Assembly: GCA_963691655.1 (NCBI GenBank)
Contig: OY829326.1
Span: forward strand, 40,079,989-40,143,988
Source of the DNA: Toxonevra muliebris
Taxonomy: Eukaryota > Arthropoda > Insecta > Diptera > Pallopteridae
DNA length: 64,000 nucleotides
Direction: 5' to 3'
Below are positions 60,001 to 64,000 of the stretch, one piece after another. Under the pieces are notes generated by a model, which made no database searches, was not told where the DNA came from, and saw nothing but the letters and a program-made list of their open reading frames with translations. Within the stretch, counting starts at the first letter, position 1. Each line of letters starts with the position of its first letter. The position numbers and the translations under genes are program-made.

Positions 60001-61013
60001 TCTTCTATTTCTATTTTCTAAAGACCTTTTTACGTGGCACACAGGTGATTTTACAAACACAAAAGCAGAAATCAGATGTTTCCACAAATTATTACTTTCA
60101 ATTGAGATCAACCATATATGTTGGCAGTAACCTACCTCCACAATGAATTTCCATTCCGCAATCAAAGAGAGATAGCCTATATAAAAATCAAATATTTGCT
60201 AATGCTGGTATATGTGTAAATTTGTGAACTAAGCAAATAAACAACTGCCAAATCGTTCTAGAGGCGAATTGAAAATGGAAAAGTATGACCCGAAATAAAA
60301 TGAAATACTTATTTTTGTATACATAAACAGTATGTTAGAAGTGTCCTGAGCAAAAAAAAATATTAATCTCCATTTCCTTGGTGGTTAAGCTACAAACTGC
60401 TGCAAATTCAAAACAAATTTCACAAACATCAAGCTTTAAAAGAACGAAAAAAGTAATTGACATATTTAACTCCGCTTCTGAAAAGGCATTTTGGGTACAA
60501 TTATTTATCGGTCTTCACACTCAAATAACAATATATCTGTACTCTAATGTTGGCGAATGTACCTTGTGTGTACCAATATAGACGTTCTACATATAGCACC
60601 ATGAGAATATAAGTGTCGTAACCTCTAGGGTGTTCGACTATTCGACATCGGTTATCGAATAATGCCATTATTCGGAAACCGGTTTCTGAATACCTACTTG
60701 ATAAAAAAACCGGATAAACCGGGGTTTGTGTAATTTAAACAAAACGTCAGCAAATATGCACATAACTATAACTATAGACCATATTCATTGGTTCCAAGAC
60801 ATTGTAGAAAAAATCCAATAAATTTTTGTGAAAAATCACTAAAAATAAGTTAATTCAAAATCAAAATTGTTTTAGAAGTAATTGCGGATGTGCCATCAAA
60901 ATTAAATTTTTGTTTTTTTATTGGCGCATAACTATAGACGCATTCTTATATTATTCGCTTATTATACAAATAAATTTCATTCAGTTTTGCAATTTCGAGT
61001 TGATTAGAAATTT
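57070..61013. other. Intergenic, no gene seen
   Basis: AT-rich. ORFs at 57068-57367, 59499-59858 and 59881-60165 (-) show no known motif. 60630-60740 holds repeated ACCGG and ATTCGG half-sites in both orientations, possibly one end of another repeat element. Confidence 0.45.
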
Positions 61014-61031
61014 GTGTCATTATTTCTTGCA

Positions 61032-61265
61032 ATGCCACGTGGTACATATTTTACCCAAGTAGAAAAATGTAAAGTTCTTGCTTTTCGGGAGGAAAGTATC
61101 GGAGTTCACAAAATTTCTCGAAAACTTAAGCGATCTGATCAATTAGCCCGCACTTTCTTCCAAAATACGGATAATTATGGTCGAAACATTGCGTAGGCCA
61201 ATCACCTGTTCAGGTGACAACAAAATGATTAACGAAACTAATGCTAGGCACGATACTTAGTAGAA
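61032..61265 (+). mobile_element. Tc3-like (Tc1/mariner) transposase N-terminal remnant
   Basis: Starts MPRGTYFTQVEKCKVLAF, followed by REESIGVHKISRKLKRSD and FFQNTDNYG. This is the helix-turn-helix DNA-binding start of Tc3-type transposases. It ends at a stop at 61194-61196, with decayed traces (RPITCSGDNK) after. The DDE catalytic part is absent. Confidence 0.72.
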
Positions 61266-61380
61266 GCCCTAAGCTCTCAAGAGGAGTAAAAGGAAAAAAA
61301 ATGGTCAAAACAAGAAAGGACGCCTATTTTTATGAGACCATTATATTACCATTGCATTTAGTTTTAGGTAAAATAAGACA

Positions 61381-62116
61381 AGTAGGGGAGTGTACCCGGG
61401 TATGAGACAGCACCAGGTATGAGACAGTTGATTTTTTACAACATGCAATATCAATATTGCCGATCTGACTACCGTCAAACTTCTCTTATGACATGAGCCA
61501 GTTTTAGTGGTAACACCGAAGTGAATAGATGTACTGCTTGTATCAGCTGCAAACATCGTGTGGGAAAATCGATCACGAAAACTTTTTTTGATTTATTTCA
61601 AAGTGATATATTTTCAAGTCAATGCATTAGTATTTAGTGTTTTTTGTATATTTTGTGATACAATTTTGAATTATGCCAGTATATGGTTGGAAACAATTTT
61701 TTTTTTGTTATTTCCAAAATGTCATTATTTTTCGGGTATGACACACAGCATATCACCGGGTATGAGACACCACTTAACTAGTGTTTCGATTCAATTATTT
61801 TTGAATTTTTGGCCATGTAAACCCCAAAATATAAAATCGTCCATGAAATGAATCACATGGAAGGGGCCTGTTTATTTATAGTGAGCAAACATTGCGATAG
61901 CGGGTACAAATTTTTTTTTTGGCAAAAGTATACATCCTCAGAAAATTGGTCATAATATTTTGCGTGCCACGTGAATCACTATACTTTTTTTTGGATAAAA
62001 ATTGCGTATTTTCATTAACTTCCCGACAGTATATAAAACATCCAATTTGGTTTAACCAGTGAAAATTTATGGCTCAAAAACAAAACCCGTCTCATACCCA
62101 GGAACACTCCCTTACT
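61381..62116. mobile_element. MITE-like element with 28-bp terminal inverted repeats and a GGTATGAGAC motif
   Basis: 61381-61408 and 62089-62116 are reverse complements with about four mismatches (outer end AGTAGGGGAGTG, inner end GGGTATGAGAC). The motif GGTATGAGAC, or close variants, recurs inside at about 61412, 61736 and 61759 in the same orientation. About 736 bp, no coding capacity that I recognise. No clear target duplication. Confidence 0.72.
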
Positions 62117-62982
62117 AAATATGTAATTGTTGCAATAAAGAAATCACCTGTTCTTGGAATCTTGGAATTTTTATAAAAAACACAATGCTCACGTGAATAT
62201 TTCTTTTTAAATTAACATTAAAACAAAAGAGTTTGTTACTTGATAAAACAATCTATAACTGTTTGATCATCGCAGAGCAAATGGTAAATTCCGATGTTCA
62301 ATTCTGGATAAGGCGAAAACCAAAAATAGAAAATGTTATGTTTGCACAATAAACCTCCAAATTAGAAAAAATTACAATGAAAAAAAACTTTTTATTTCAT
62401 CTTTTGGGTTCGATATAAAACTGCAAACTCTTTTCCATTTGGATGCACATATTATTCGCACATAACGATTAGATACAAAAATCTAGCTCTCGGCTCTCAA
62501 CGTGTCACATTAATTACCACATAATAATTATGAATATCTTTTGAAAGGAAAAAAATTAAATTTGCTGACTAGTGTTATCGATGTAATCAATGCATGTGGC
62601 GCATGTTGAAAAACATTCAAACAAATTGATCACTTGTACAAGTAAAAATCTCCCTAAGAAAAACAATCAAAAGAAGAAGAAGATGCAGAATGTTTGAACG
62701 TTGTAATCAAAATGCTTTAATGTGTTAGCAAATATTATTGTATCTGTGTGCATATCTCTATATCTCATCCGGTTATGATGGGTACACGATCAGAGAAATA
62801 CTTTTTCTTACAGATGAAGCAGTTACGTATTGTTCATTTTTACGAACTATATACGTACTACGACGAGTGGCATCGATCACATTCTATGTCTATATTTCAT
62901 TAACTCGAAAAGCTAAAATCGTGCTGTAAGCGTGTGGCGCTGTTTGACGATCATAACGATCAATATTCAAAGTTGCTCTCAA
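62117..62982. other. Intergenic, no gene seen
   Basis: AT-rich DNA between the MITE and the candidate promoter. No supported feature. Confidence 0.45.
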
Positions 62983-63461
62983 TATAAAAAGAAGCGAGCA
63001 TATTGGAATATATTCATTCGCAAATTGTCAGCACGCTCAATTGGTTTAGAAAACAACAACAAGGAAACTAACATTGAGACCATAATAAAAATTGATAAAA
63101 AAAAAGAAAACAAACAAATATAGAAATAAATAAATAAATAGAAAAGTGTCTATCCAAATAAAAAGGAAAAATATAATTACCACTACATTCATAAAACAGG
63201 ATATTACAGTGATACAAATAATAATAAAATATTTACTATTGGAAAACTAGTGTGAAAAATCAGTGGGAATAACTCAAGGATACGAAATAAGATTATATTA
63301 TTTAATGAAAGGACATTTCAGTATCTAATGTGTGTGTGACATTTTAACGTTAATGAAATATAAAAATAATCGCGGCACTATTCTACAAATACAGTTTAGA
63401 ACTTTTTTATTAAGCAAAACAAAAATCTTCATTTCGATTTGAACAGCAAGGATAATCAACG
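62983..63461 (+). promoter_or_regulatory. Candidate promoter and non-coding first exon of a gene to the right
   Basis: TATAAAAA at 62983-62990 is followed 33 bp later by an initiator-like TCATTC (63014-63019). The next 440 bp are A/C-rich with ACAACAACAAGG-type runs, as in fly 5' UTRs. They end in AACG|GTAAGAAT near 63461, a fair splice donor. No ATG-led coding run follows in the window. This is an inference from signals only. Confidence 0.3.
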
Positions 63462-64000
63462 GTAAGAATTAGTGTTGTGAAAATGATTATGAAAATATTG
63501 CATTATCAGGATATTCATTTGTTTCCATAAGCTTCAAAAATTTAATACGATTTCAATTGTTTTTCCAATTTTTAAAAAGTTCTCAAAAATCGAAAGGGGC
63601 CTTTTTTCAAAAGTACAGCTCAGTAAATAATGTTTTAGAATATATTACTAAAAAAAAAATATTTTATATATTAATATATATAACCAAATAACCAATATAA
63701 AGCCAATGTCAAAAATTGAAGACTGGATTTCATACTATCTAATATCACTATTATTCGTGTAACATCCGCAAATGAAATAATAATTAGAATTGCATTATCA
63801 AAACATGCAAAACATCTATACAACATTTAGTGTTACTGTGAGTTTGATGTAATATTTTGATTTACACAACAGAAAATATTAATTTTTTTAAATCAATTTA
63901 ATAATAGTTTCCGTTTTATTTGTTTTATTTATAATTATGACATATTATTTTTAAAACTTTAATTTTAGCCAACAATTAAATAAAATGATTGTACAAATAT
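63462..64000. other. Right edge, no gene seen
   Basis: AT-rich sequence, possibly the first intron of a gene starting near 63.0 kb. Confidence 0.35.

Noticed and set aside
59881..60165. 94-codon minus-strand frame
   Set aside because: No recognisable domain, no splice or promoter support, in repeat-rich DNA.
1..64000. CRISPR arrays, bacterial operons, ribosome binding sites, rRNA genes
   Set aside because: The sequence is eukaryotic nuclear DNA with spliced genes; none of these patterns was found.

Overview
The window is nuclear DNA from an insect, very probably a higher fly. It is AT-rich, its genes carry short GT-AG introns, and the proteins match fly families: paramyosin with an internal miniparamyosin promoter, Gly/Ala/Tyr-rich cuticle proteins, and fly versions of EDRF1, TECR, APC5 and MFAP1. 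The retroelement remnants look like those common in true fruit flies (Tephritidae). That placement is inference, not proof.

Layout. Positions 1-12,284 (+) hold the 3' two thirds of the paramyosin gene (seven exons; the 5' exons lie left of the window). The alternative first exon of miniparamyosin sits inside an 8.3 kb intron (5,260-6,083). Both isoforms share the last four exons. Positions 15,408-27,770 (-) hold four secreted, low-complexity cuticle-type genes, each with a TATA box. Three of them share a five-codon first exon (MNRFV, MNKFI, MNQFL), a sign of tandem duplication. Dead non-LTR retrotransposon pieces lie between them. A two-exon gene for a 54-residue secreted peptide (32,438-32,667, +) and a 56-codon ORF (31,345-31,515, +) follow.

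Positions 32,956-48,287 are gene-dense: EDRF1 homologue (-, nine exons, 1,259 aa), a decayed PIF/Harbinger-type transposon, TECR/Sc2 (+, five exons, 301 aa), APC5/ida (+, four exons, 762 aa) and the spliceosomal protein MFAP1 (-, one exon, 470 aa). APC5 and MFAP1 converge. These are housekeeping genes: fatty-acid elongation, the mitotic ubiquitin ligase and splicing. They show no operon-like or pathway link.

The Harbinger element is the most unusual item. Its MADF-domain ORF (+) and its transposase (-) appear to be interdigitated, each with an exon inside the other's intron.

Positions 48,288-64,000 hold no gene I can support. They contain a hAT-type non-autonomous element with an 8-bp target duplication, an RTE-like reverse transcriptase remnant, several fold-back elements, a Tc3-like transposase N-terminus, a MITE built around a GGTATGAGAC motif, and a possible promoter near the right edge. 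Two copies of one tRNA-derived SINE family lie at about 15.0 kb and 43.0 kb.

All exon borders were placed by hand from splice consensus, reading phase and remembered family sequences. No alignment or search was run.
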